From Apoderus coryli (Eukaryota; Arthropoda; Insecta; Coleoptera; Attelabidae): a DNA stretch of 64,000 bases. Every line of letters begins with the position of its first letter. Within the stretch, counting starts at the first letter, position 1. Shown here one piece after another: positions 43,876-54,218 of this stretch. A program made the position numbers and the translations under genes. The DNA lies in NCBI GenBank assembly GCA_911728435.2, contig OU452198.1:18448001-18512000 (forward strand), read 5' to 3'. Below the pieces are notes generated by a model. The model had not been told where the DNA came from and ran no database searches. It saw only the letters and a program-made list of their open reading frames with translations.

Positions 43876-45035
43876 GGGCCGGTTTAATAATGTGCTGATA
43901 AACCCTCTAATAGCTAGCAGGAGGATAACTTTCATCTCTCGGGTAAAGGTATTGATAAATTTATATCTGTTTATTAAACGAAATTTATCCCTCTGATAGC
44001 TATCAGCCGAAACACAACTTGGCAACAACGCATTGTAGAGGCCACCAATAAGAAGAAAATTTGTGGGTTATGTTTTGTATTTTTGTTTATATCTTGTCTT
44101 TGTGAACCTTATTTTTAGTTTAGTTTGTTTTGTCCTTGTGGCCCCTTTTAAGTGAACCATGGACAAAGAGCTTGAAAAAGCAAAAAATCGGTCTTCAAAT
44201 TTTACGACCTCGGATACAGATCTGCTATGTAAGTTAATTAAAAAAATTTTAATGCCACAAATTGCTCTAGTAACTCTTCTTACAATATTTGACACAGTCG
44301 ATTTATGCACTCCTGCGTGATCTTCTACAGGTATCATGAAATCCCCCGAGGCGTAAAATCGTAGACAAAGCAAAAACTGTTGTAGTGGGCTTACTGGAAA
44401 ATTCCATAAATAAAAAAAAAATTGATATAACTTCTGAAGTAATTGTAATGTTTTTTATACTTAGAACTTTCTAAAAAAATTATCCTAGTACTGTTCAACG
44501 AGAAAGATAAAATCCATACAAAAGGCGTAAATTTTCAAGTGCATCAATACTTAGTTTGAAAAATTATGTTATAAGACCGATTCGTTCCTGAATTTGCCCC
44601 AGAACAAGTTGAACAGGTTCCTTTGTTAGACGAAACCGATTAAAAAAATCATAAGCATCCCAATAGTTCATATGATTTGGACGATCTTGAAATACTCTAG
44701 TGAACAATATTGATGTGATCTTCAATTTCTTCATCAGAAGAGTCATCAGAGAAAATATTAATATCAAAGAAAACCGCCATAATTTATTTCCTGAAAGCCA
44801 AAGGGAACGAAAACCATTCAAAACACAGTAATCAAACAAAATAATACCAAAGAAATTTAGGTTAAGTCGCTGGCAACTCGCTTATCTGGACCTATTTTGT
44901 GCTGATAACTTATCCTGCTGATATGTCCAATTTATCCTTCAGATAATCTAATCAGCATATTGATAAACGCAGTTTTAACACTATCATCAAGATAGCTCTA
45001 TCGGAAACTTTATCAGGACATTATTAAACCCGCCC
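43876..45035 (-). mobile_element. PIF/Harbinger element, 1,160 bp, with TTA target duplications
   Basis: The ends GGGCCGGTTTAATAATGT (43876) and, inverted, GGGCGGGTTTAATAATGT (to 45035) differ at two positions over the first 25 bases. TTA lies immediately outside each (43873-43875 and 45036-45038), the superfamily's three-base target. Inside are inverted GATAGCTATC-like subterminal repeats. The body encodes only N-terminal transposase parts, so the copy is non-autonomous. Confidence 0.92.
44068..44839 (-). pseudogene. Harbinger (HARBI1-like) transposase, N-terminal remnant
   Basis: Reading from 44839, NHMNYWDAYDFFNRFRLTKE followed by PVQLVLGQIQERIGLI matches the HARBI1 N-terminal helix block. 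After about 170 bp lacking a frame, possibly an intron because TTTTCCAG precedes the next block, the minus strand resumes PLQQFLLCLRFYASGDFMIP with DHAGVHKSTVSNIVRRVTRA, the DNA-binding segment. The DDE nuclease domain that should follow is deleted: the frame runs into unrelated residues by 44200. It could not transpose itself. Confidence 0.88.
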
Positions 45036-45284
45036 TTAATGTTGTAAATCATATTGACTGACACTGCAAGCTACGTATCAATCTTTATAAAAGAAAAACG
45101 GATTGCACAAATGTCCTTCGAAGCAAGAGCAATAGGTAATTGTATGTAAGTGATTTTTATATTCAAACTCATCATCTAAAACTAATAATGATCTTGTATT
45201 TAATAAATGCGCTCGTTTTAATCTCAAAATGTCTATTTCTGACAAATTCTAATTACAGTTGCTGGTGATTTGTCTAAGTCTTTA

Positions 45285-45640
45285 CAAGTTAGCACGGTTT
45301 TAATGATGTGGATGTGAATTTCTTGTCCACAATTTTGTCTCAATTAGCTGTCCCCTGGAGCACCATAATGACGAATGTTATAAATCAAGAGATTCTCCCG
45401 CGATATACAAATTTCACGTTCAATTCGCATCCTCATGTCGTCGACGCTGCTCTTCAAAAACTTGATGGCGCTCGTAAATGGTACGCGATCGTCGATCTGC
45501 TCCCAGTTGTCACATCTAAGCCACACTTCTTCATGTTGGTCTTAAGAACATCCTTGTACCGCTTTTGCTGCCTTCCCGGATTTCGTGAGCCGACCTTAAG
45601 CTGTGAATAAAGGATTTGCTTTGGAAGGCGAACTTACTGT
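45285..45640 (-). pseudogene. LINE-derived C-terminal fragment (RLPKQ...GRQQKRYKD block)
   Basis: From about 45635 the minus strand reads RLPKQILYSQLKVGSRNPGR, then QQKRYKDVLKTNMKKCGLDV. After a frame change it continues with AIKFLKSSVDDMRMRIERE. This is the familiar C-terminal segment after the reverse transcriptase of some insect LINEs ('...RLP.Q.LY.EL..G.R..G.Q..R.KD.LK...'). No polymerase core is attached. Confidence 0.6.
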
Positions 45641-45859
45641 GTAACTAATGATTTGGTACTGAATTTTAAAAAGACTAATCATATATCAATTTCGCGGCAA
45701 AAGAGGTAGACTATAGTGTTAGAGCCCGGATGAGGGTCATTCGATTGTCCAAAAATCTTCGGTAAAGTTTTTCGAAGTGAAGATTAACTCGCAATTGTAC
45801 TGGTACAAGCAGATTTAAATCGTTTCAAGCAAACTGTGCAGGTTTTTGTTTTTGATTTG

Positions 45860-46071
45860 GAAACTCAGAAGCTTTGTTTCTATTGATTGATTCTTTTGCA
45901 CATGTGAATTATGTGCTTAGCTATTATATAGATGAAATTCTCATCATACAGAAAAGGATTTTCAGAACGATGACATTTAAACAGGCGAGAGTTTCTTGTC
46001 GTCAATTGTTTAAAGAATTGAAGATTTTAACCGTAACATCTGAATATATTTTAGAGCGCGTGTCCTATGTA
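45860..46071 (+). pseudogene. LINE reverse transcriptase C-terminus, left part of interrupted copy
   Basis: The frame ILIIQKRIFRTMTFKQARVS, then CRQLFKELKILTVTSEYILE, matches the thumb/C-terminal block also present at 62990-63080 (SCRELFKKHQILT). It runs into the TA target of the DD41D transposon at 46072 and resumes at 51002. Confidence 0.75.
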
Positions 46072-47553
46072 TACAGGGTAACATAGAAAAAAGTACATTG
46101 CATAGTGCCACACAATAGAGGACATTAAAATAAGAAAAAAAGTTCCCAGGAACACGGGTCCGCAAGGCCTTCGGTTAAAAGATACGGGGAGTTGAATTTT
46201 ATTTTTTTTTTTTGGGTTTTTTTTGCCAGAGACGCAAGAAATGCATAAAATGTGGTATACAGGGGTTTTTTATCATGCAAAAAACAAATATGATCTTAGT
46301 TTTGTGATTACTGATAGAGGGGCGCTACATACAGGGTTCCATCCCTATTGAATCGGTTGTAACTTTTTTGCTATACATTGTATGTCATTTTCGACTGAAA
46401 AAAATTGTTATCCCTTCTTTTATACTTAAGAAAGGTATACCTTGTCCAAGTCGCTAGAAGCAATGGTTCCAGTACCAATGCATCTAAAAGCCGACAATGC
46501 ACGCAAATTATTCAAAAAGCGCCAAAGTAACCTTTGCAAAAACAATGATAAATAAAAATTAAATAATGTGTCATAATGACACTTGTCAAACTAATGTAAT
46601 AATTGTTAGAGGTATTTTGTGTTCTTGATTAAGTTTTTAATTGGTTTTCTCACTAATTATTCAAAATTGCTTTCAAAAATGGTTCACTACACTTTTGAAG
46701 AATACAGGGACATGATTATGTGTTACGGCGAAGCTAGATCAAATTCTTACGAAGCTCAATGTATCTATCGAGAAAGATATCCTTTAAGACAAGTTCCTAA
46801 TGTTCGAACATTTATTGATGTGCATAGGCGTTTGGGAGAAGATGGTTGTTTTAGAAAACCAAAATTGAATAGTGGGGTTTCCAGAACTCGTCGCACTGTG
46901 TGAAACGAAGAAACTGTTTTACGAATGGTACGAAACCTTAATCGTGAATCAGTTAGAGAAATTTTCAAAGAACAACTTGTTCGCCCATATCATTTCCAAA
47001 AAATTCATTGACTATTGCAACTCGTGTACAATTTTGCGAATGGTTGCAAAACCAAAGACAAAACATTATTTTATCAATTTTGTTTACTGACGAAGCTGGT
47101 TTTAGTCGTGATGGTATTCTGAACCTAAATAACACGCACCATTGGAGTGATGAAAATCCTCATCAAACTGTAATTCGAAGTCACTAATATGGGTTTTCTA
47201 TTAATGTGTGGGCAGGTATAATTGACAATTACTTAATTGGCCCAATTCGATTGCCCAATCGATTGACAGGTGTATTGTATCGAAATTTCTTGGAGAATGA
47301 TTTAAACACATTATTAGAGGATGTCCCATTGGCCATTATTGGAAGAATGTATTACATGCATGATGGGGCGCCAGCTCACTTTTCTCGAGTGGCAAGGGAA
47401 TATTTGGACAGGAAATTTGAAATACGTGGATTGGTCGAGAGGGGCCTGTACCTTGGCCAGTTCGTAGTCCCGACCTTAATCCCCTCCATTTTTCATTTTG
47501 GGGATTTATGAAAAATGAAGTTTATGCAGTAGAAATACATAATGAAGAACAAT

Positions 47554-50320
47554 AATTGGAGGGCTCAGAAGTCAATCAGTGTAAGTCACTAAATATAGAA
47601 AATGAGAAAATTGGTGTTTTTCGAAACTTGTTGTATTAAAATAAAGATTTCTGTTAAGGTACTAATAACCATTTTTATTGAGATATAACATACTCATAAA
47701 CATAAATATAACACATCTTAATAAAAAAGGAACGCGTTTTTCATTCATTTAAACAGAAAAAAAATGACTTAAGCGAAATGTCCACTGAAAACTTTTTTTT
47801 ATTGAGGTATAAAATACTGAAAAATTAAATAATATTTACACATTATTAAACGCCTTTCTCTTTTTCATTCGTTTAAACACAAAAAAAATGGCTGATAAAG
47901 TAGCAGTATAATAAAAATGAAAATCATTTTTGTTTTTTTTTGAAACTAACAAAACATAAAATAAAAAATCAGTCTATGAAATTATCCGAACCGCCACTGT
48001 CAAGGGTGTCCAGTTGAGCGACTTTTGAAGTTGAAGCTCGAGTTTTTGTATCTACTGGTAGATTTTTATAAAATTTGTGATAGTTTGGCGGAATATAAGG
48101 CAGCAAATCAAACATGTGTTTCTTTTTTTGATCTTTGACAGGTCTGCGATTTGGGTAGAGGGGCTCCTGAACAATATTGCACAAATTAGGTCGTCTTCCC
48201 TGTCCTGAAGTTTTTGTGATATTAATCTCATTAAACGGCATATCATCCTGTAGAGTTTCTTTATAAAAAATAGATTCCGGTTTATTTTTTGAATACCTAA
48301 GCCATTTTATAGTCAGCCAATTCACTTTTGCCCCTCCATTACTGATTTTTCTATTAATTATATTGTCTTCTAACATTTTCGTAGAGATAAATTCTTCCCG
48401 CTTCATTTTTAGTACTTTAAATGGATTCGTCTTTTTAGCAGTGGTAACTAAATTGATCCAGTCTTCAGGACCATAAATGAACTCCTTTTTCTTTGCCTTT
48501 GATTCAATGACTCCAAAATCCGCATCATTTGGAAGATAGCTATGACCTGACACGAGAAATTTATGGTCAATTGAAGAAGCAGTCATTTCTGGATCTTGAA
48601 CGAGTTTTAACAGCGATAGACTCAGTTTAATATTTCGGTTTTGACCTGTACAACAATCAGAGTACAAAACGATATTTTCACAATTCCTGGCATTCCTTTT
48701 CAGATGTTTTATCAAGCAGGCAGCAACTTCTTGTGAACCTCGAGACCCCTCTGTTTCGTCCCACATAAACATGTACCCGTTATTGTCATTGAAACTATGA
48801 ACTCCCAGGTTGTAAATGTATAAGTTCATCTTATAATAAGTTACAGATGTGCTTGGGATGAATTTGGGAAAGGGTAAAGCTTTTTGTAGGTCGAATGTAA
48901 GAACATAAATATTGCTAGTTTTGCTTTTCTGAGATGAAGTTCCTTATCTATTTTTGCTTTCTTTACCTCTTCGACATTCTTCCCAAACGTGATGATAGTT
49001 TGCAAAGAATCGCATAACTGACACGTATCTTTAGATGGGAGCTTGAAGTGAAGATTGAAATTTGTAGAAAAAACATGATAGTACATTTTTTCTTTCACTG
49101 CTTCTGAACCTTCTTGATCGCATTTCTCTCTATAAAGCTGAAACATCTTTCTAATGTTTAAATCTGGGTTTAAGTATCTCCGGTCTGGGGCATCACAAAG
49201 TGTATAGTGGCTTTTATAGCAAGGAAATGATGCAATATGTTCCTTGACTTTCGTGACGTCTATTTTATTGGTAGGTTCTTTGTGACCCCTTTTATCAATG
49301 CAAGACGATGGCTCTGTTCTACAAGACAGTTTATAGAGACGCCCATCACTCACTTGAAATGTATCCATGAAAAATTTCTTGCACACACGAATTGACTTGT
49401 CCGTCGTAGTTAAGTAGTACTTTATTGATTTTAATCTTGGCTCTTTTGATGCATTTCTGGCACGACGCTGTTTAATAGGACTATTTTGAGTAATCCCACG
49501 AAGATAAATATTTTGTTTAGTGTTATCTGCTAACTTGTAAAACGAGTCGAAAATCAGTTCTCGTTCTACAGGTGTTACATTGACAAAACAGCGACGTGCA
49601 CATTTGCAATCAACATTTTTAAATGTTTTGCTATGCAAGTTCTTCCGGCTCCTGTTCACGTAGGCTTTTCCACTGTACCTTCGCACTGCGTTGACTATCC
49701 GTTTCCATTCTGTTGGATTCCTTTTGCGTTTTCTTCCTCTTGTCGAAGATTCTTCTGTATTGCCATTTTCATTCTCAACCACATTATTCTCTGCCCTAAG
49801 AGCATCTTCTACAGACAAATTATTGGAAATATCTGAAACAAATCATCATTAAAATTTAAACTATTATTAACAGGAAAGGCTTAGACAACATTATCAAAAA
49901 TCATTAAATATTTTATTAAATTTTTAGGTTACTTACCTGAATCAGATGACATTTCACTGTTAGGCACATATTCCGATCTACTATCCGAGTAAGGATCATT
50001 TTCTTCTAGTTCTGATGGTAAATCAACTGTATTTTCACTCATTATTACAGATTTAAAATCATTATTAGCGTTTTAAGGTGATTAATAAAACTGCAACCAC
50101 GTTTTGACACGCCGAGATGACTTACACTATCTGACTTCGTAATATTTTCTAATTTTATTCACTAGCCAAATTAAATCCTGCCATCTGTTGGCTTTACTGT
50201 GAAGCATCGACTTAGGCGGTTTTCCACTGAAAGTTTTAACTTTAAAGAGGAACCTTTACTACCTAACTCAATTTTCACAGAAAAATGACTTACGCTGATT
50301 GGCTTCTGAGCCCTCCAATT
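47554..50320 (-). mobile_element. DNA transposon with 35-bp inverted repeats carrying a GQNRN-type gene
   Basis: The ends AATTGGAGGGCTCAGAAG (47554) and its inverse (to 50320) match over about 35 bp with two differences (TCAATCAGTGTAAGTCA against CCAATCAGCGTAAGTCA). Removing it rejoins the coding tail of the DD41D transposase, so the boundaries are supported on both sides. The flanks are AT-rich palindromic steps (AT 47552-47553 / AT 50321-50322, or TA/TTA in other registers), so the duplication length is unresolved. It carries one gene on the minus strand. Confidence 0.88.
47969..50042 (-). CDS. Two-exon 'GQNRN' transposon protein, near-intact with one frameshift
   Basis: This is probably the mobility protein of its element. 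Exon 1 (50042-49937) starts MSENTVDLPSELEENDPYSD. A 104-nt intron (GTAAGT ... TTTCAG, 49936-49833) joins in frame to exon 2 (49832-47969). A basic segment (RGRKRKRNP, about residue 68) precedes a cysteine cluster (CKCARRC, about 111-117). The C-terminal half has YMFMWDETEGSRGSQE, NIVLYSDCCTGQNRN and SGHSYLPNDADFG, whose spaced acidic residues could form a DDE-like centre (inference). A single indel near 48920 breaks the frame: SNIYVLTFDLQKALPFPKF continues in the other frame. Similar proteins are multicopy in insects and, as I recall, annotated DUF7869; that label needs checking. The tail is acidic, GGSDNFID. Confidence 0.75.
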
Positions 50321-51001
50321 ATGGATAAGAATTATGGAATCGGCAGATAGATTTAGTAATAACCCAGGAATATTTCAAAGATGCCGTCAATCATTAAGAA
50401 GGAGAATGGAAAAATGTATTGAAGTACAAGGGCAACAATTTGAACATCTTCTAAAAACCTAATGTTTTGTTTTAATTAATCATATTTTTCATCAAACCAC
50501 TAAATTGTTGAAGTATTTATCATTGTTTTTGCAAAGGTTACTTTGGCGCTTTTTGAATAATTTGCGTGCATTGTCAGCTTTTAGATACATTTGTACTGGA
50601 ACCATTGCTTCTAGCGACTTGGACAAGGTATACCTTTCTTAAGTATAAAAAAAGCGATAACAATTTTTTTCAGTCGAAAATGACATATAGTGTATAGCAA
50701 AAAAGTTACGACCGCTTCAATAGGGATGGTATGTAGTGTCCTCTATCAGTAATCACAAAACTAAGAACATAATTGAATTTAGCATGATAAAAAAACCACT
50801 GTATACCACATTTTATCCATTTCTTGCGTCTCTGGCTAAAGATGTTCAAAAAAACCCAAAAAAACACAAATAAAATTCAACACCGGGGTAACTTTTAACC
50901 GAAGGCCTTGCGGACCCGTGTTCATGGGAACTTTTTTTCTTATTTTAGTGTCCTCTATTGTGTGGCACTATGCAATGTACTTTTTTCTATGTCACCCTGT
51001 A

Positions 51002-51530
51002 TTAAAACATTGGTAAATTAACTACCAATCAAATATCCAACTATGAACTTCGACATAGTTTAAATTTAAAATTGCCGAATCATAGACTCTCTCTTTCATG
51101 ATGCCTATAGAAAATTTTAATCACCTACCTCAGCATCTGAAATTGATGAACACGAAAGTAAGGTCAAAGAATGGCTGTTGCAATATAGTTTTTATTCCTT
51201 TAATGAAGATTTTTTTAATGATTTTTCAATTTGTAATTTTGACATGTAGTATGATTAATAATGTATTATTGTCTTATTACAGTTAATTATTAAATGTAGG
51301 TTTTAATTTATTATGACTTTGATATTATATACACCATGGTACATTGCGTTATGTCTCCAAACCTTTGTATAACCTGATATTAATCATTACATATTATTTT
51401 GTAATTGTGAAATGGCACTTTAAAATGTTGTTCGTCTTTTTTCATGTGACAATTTATTGTTGCGTGTGCTTTTTTTTCTATTATTTAGATACTTAATTTG
51501 ACGCATTCTATGTACATCTGTTTTGCCTTA
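51002..51530 (+). pseudogene. LINE reverse transcriptase C-terminus, right part of interrupted copy
   Basis: After the DD41D right TA the LINE frame resumes in pieces: MMPIENFNHLPQHLKLM (51098-51150), then in another frame VKEWLLQYSFYSFNEDFF and a stop near 51245. The 3' untranslated region continues to about 51530 and ends in a TAGTAATACTACTATTAT-type repeat. Together with 45860-46071 it forms one copy split by the DD41D insertion. Confidence 0.65.
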
Positions 51531-52110
51531 TGAATGAAGAGCTATTAGTAATACTACTATTATAAAAAAAAAGGTTTGTTTCACCTCAAATTTCGGTATT
51601 TTACTCAATCTTGGGAGGGTCCCAAAACGCAAAAAAAAAACATGTACAAAGTTCGTGTCCAGTTTGGCAATTGGCACCGAAGAAACTAATCCTGGGGCTA
51701 ATACAAAACCAGGACTTTAATTAATTTAACCATATAACAACAGAAGCATTTGATGTAAAGAGACTGGTTTGTAATTTCAATCAATCAGTCAATGATTTAA
51801 AAATGTATTATCGTTATGGCTATTTGGATAATCCGGGAAATTCGCGGGTATGGAAGACCATCAGCTCAAGCCGCAATTAGTTTTACAACTTCACCCTTTT
51901 ATAAATTTAAATTTCACAATATATCCCAATCACAACCATGTAATTTTTGATTTAACAATAAAAATGTTAAATTTGGGAAAACAATTATTAGCATCAATAA
52001 CCAACAACTAAGAATGGCATGGAAACATCAAAATGCTAGCAAGCCGGAAGTAGAAGATAATCCGTAGAAACCTTAATACAAGCGTATTTACGAGGCTATA
52101 CCGCAATATA
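51531..52110. other. Unassigned sequence before the R4-like LINE
   Basis: No firm gene. The phrase QLRMAWKHQNASKPEVED at about 52003-52060 resembles protein but leads to stops and is not classified. Confidence 0.35.
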
Positions 52111-52127
52111 TATAATAATAATAATAA

Positions 52128-54152
52128 GCTCAATGATTTCGGACCCGAATGATATACCAACATGCCTTAATCCCTAAAAACGAAGACACATTAGATCCAA
52201 AGAACCATAGACCTATTACATGTCTTAATACAATGTATAAAAATCTAACATCTATAATAACAGACCGACTATACAGACATGTATATCCAAATGGTTTACT
52301 TCACCCGAACAAAAAGGATGCAGAAGAAAAGCTCAGGGGTGTAAAGATCAAATTCTTCTATCGAATATGGTGTCGCTGGACTGTAGAACACGAAGTAAAA
52401 ATCTTAGCGTGGCCTGGATCGATTACCGAAAAGCATTTGATTCAGTGCCACATAGTTGGAGAGTCCTAGAGACAGTGATGTCTAACTGGCGAACACAAAT
52501 CACGGTCAACACAAATTCGGGTCTTATTACAACGAGAGGGATTCAAATAAAAAAAGGAATATATCAAGGTGACTCACTATCCCCGCTCCTGTTCTGTATA
52601 GCCCTAATTCCCCTGTCTAGGGAGATACAAAATTCTAAATTCGGATAGAGTATACACAATGAACGCACAAAAATCCACATGACAGTTTAGCCGTGACATC
52701 AATATGCAGTTTGGCCTGGATAAATGCGCGCGCATAAGTTTCCACAGGGGCAGACTGACTCGAAGTATAGTCACCAGCAACAATCAAGTTTTCGAGTGTT
52801 GGAGGCGAGCGCTACATACAAGTATTTGGGAATTAATGAGAGAGAGGGAATCGAGCAGAAAGGGATGAAGGAGTTAGTAGTGAGGGAGTATTTCGGAAGA
52901 GTGAGGGGGCACACAACTATCTAGTAAGAATAAAATTGAAGCAATTAACTCGCTTGCAGTTCCGGTGATTCAGTACGGTTTCGGCCTTATTGCGTGGAAA
53001 ATCGATGAATTGAAGATACTGGATAGAAAAACAAGAAAATTGATGACGAAACTAAATCAACACCTCCCAAGAGCAGATATTGACCGATTGTATGTTTCTA
53101 GATCAGAAGCAGGCAGAGGCTTAATGCAAATTGAAAATGCATGAAAAACGAGCATAATATCGTTGCGCAAATACTTGCAACAACCCAATTTAGACAAATA
53201 TCAAAACATTATTAAACACAAGATGATAAAAGGCCTGCCGGAAAGTCAATATTAAAACTAGCAAACAAACTTGAGAAAGAACTACAAATCGAACAAAACA
53301 CTAAACAACAACACATCCTCACAGAAAACTAAAGAACAAAAAACATGCACGGACAATACAAAAGAGACACAGAACAAGAATACGTCAACAAACGAGAAAC
53401 ATGGAACTGGTGGGCATTTAGCACGTGAAACGGAGGAACTCCTTATAGCAGCCCAAGATCAAGCACTTGCCACTAATTACATAAAGAAAAATATATTTAA
53501 GACTACAACAAACGCAAAATGCCGAATGTGCAAACAATATGACGAGACTATGGATCATATTATCTCGGGTGTCCCATCTTAGCGGTACATATCCCGCCAT
53601 GACAGAGTTTGCACACAATTGCATTTCAATATTTGTAACAGCCTGTGCGTAACCCTCGAAACAGGGAAGTGGTAAAATACGTTCTTAAAGACGTCACAAG
53701 TTCAGAGTGTCGCCGAACTACAATACTTTGGAACCAACCTGTGTAACAGACAGAACAATACACGGCAACAAACCTGATATAATTATTAAAACAAACGAAA
53801 TGTGCTATATAATTGACGTTTCTATTCCAACAGATAAGAACATTAACAAGAAGGAAACAGAGAAAATCATGAAATATAGGGATCTCGAGATAGAAATTAA
53901 ACGAATGTGGAACTCAAAAACTCAAATCTTGCCCGTAATACCTGGGTGCTACTGGCACTGTATCCTGCTCACTCCAAAAATTCTTAGACGAAATACCAGG
54001 TAACCACTCCATTTTAGAACTTCAAAAAACAGCAATAATTCTAGGAACCTCTCATATAGTGCGCAAAATATTACCTTAAAACCAGCCATCCTTTGGAAAC
54101 CGGATAGTTTCCCGAGTGGATAAAAAACCAGTGGATCAAGCTGAGAACTCAC
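52128..54152 (+). pseudogene. R4/Dong-clade LINE, 5'-truncated, in a TAA microsatellite
   Basis: Pieces in order: ALIPKNEDTLDPKNHRPITC and LNTMYKNLTSIITDRLY (fingers), AWIDYRKAFDSVPHSW (palm, first aspartate), KKGIYQGDSLSPLLFCIALI. A deletion near 52650 removes the YADD motif. Then come MQFGLDKCARISFHRGRLTR, LAVPVIQYGFGLIAWKIDEL and LMTKLNQHLPRADIDRLYVS (thumb). A CCHC-like finger CRMCKQYDETMDH sits at about 53520, and the restriction-type endonuclease KPDIIIKTNEMCYIIDVSIP at about 53770, where PD and D of IIDV are the expected catalytic positions. The C-terminal endonuclease and single ORF mark the R4/Dong clade. TAA repeats lie at both ends (52112-52127 and 54152-54166). Confidence 0.85.
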
Positions 54153-54216
54153 AATAATAATAATAATCTTTATTACAATTCTTACAAACAAACAACCTTA
54201 CGACAAACTATATAAG
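54152..54216 (-). repeat. ATT-repeat 3' end of a minus-strand LINE
   Basis: (AATA)-type repeats followed by ATCTTTATTACAATTCTTAC resemble the 3' ends of the LINEs at 15583 and 39305 (repeat then CTTTATT on the plus strand). Only about 60 bp remain before the DD41D element at 54219. Confidence 0.5.
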
Positions 54217-54218
54217 TA

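Larger units (their letters stand above)
46679..50462 (+). pseudogene. DD41D transposase, frameshifted, third aspartate lost, split by an insertion
   Basis: It starts at the ATG at 46679 (MVHYTFEEYRDMIMCYGEAR), a DUF4817-like HTH. Frame changes precede FTDEAGFSRDGILN (about 47085, first aspartate). MWAGIIDNYLIGPIRLPN leads to MYYMHDGAPAHFSR (second aspartate, about 47360). After a frame change, PWPVRSPDLNPLHFSFWG shows histidine where the third catalytic aspartate belongs, at spacing 41. At 47553 a 2.77-kb transposon interrupts, and the coding tail resumes at about 50323 (RIMESADRFSNNPGIFQRCR to FEHLLKT, stop at 50462). The mutated active site alone would abolish activity. Confidence 0.88.
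46074..50999 (+). mobile_element. DD41D element with about 490-bp inverted repeats, itself containing another transposon
   Basis: The ends CAGGGTAACATAG (46074) and CTATGTCACCCTG (to 50999) are flanked by TA (46072-46073 and 51000-51001). The arms cover about 46074-46565 and 50505-50999 and share blocks such as AAGGCCTTGCGGACCCGTG, CAAAGTAACCTTTGC (inverse) and ACTTGGACAAGGTATACCTT, with scattered differences. Without the nested insert the element would be about 2.16 kb, close to the 2.09-kb copy at 33723. The gene inside is broken, so this is an older insertion. Confidence 0.92.

Noticed and set aside
45308..45610. 100-codon plus-strand frame
   Set aside because: The minus strand of the same interval encodes a recognisable LINE C-terminal block, so this is its antisense shadow.
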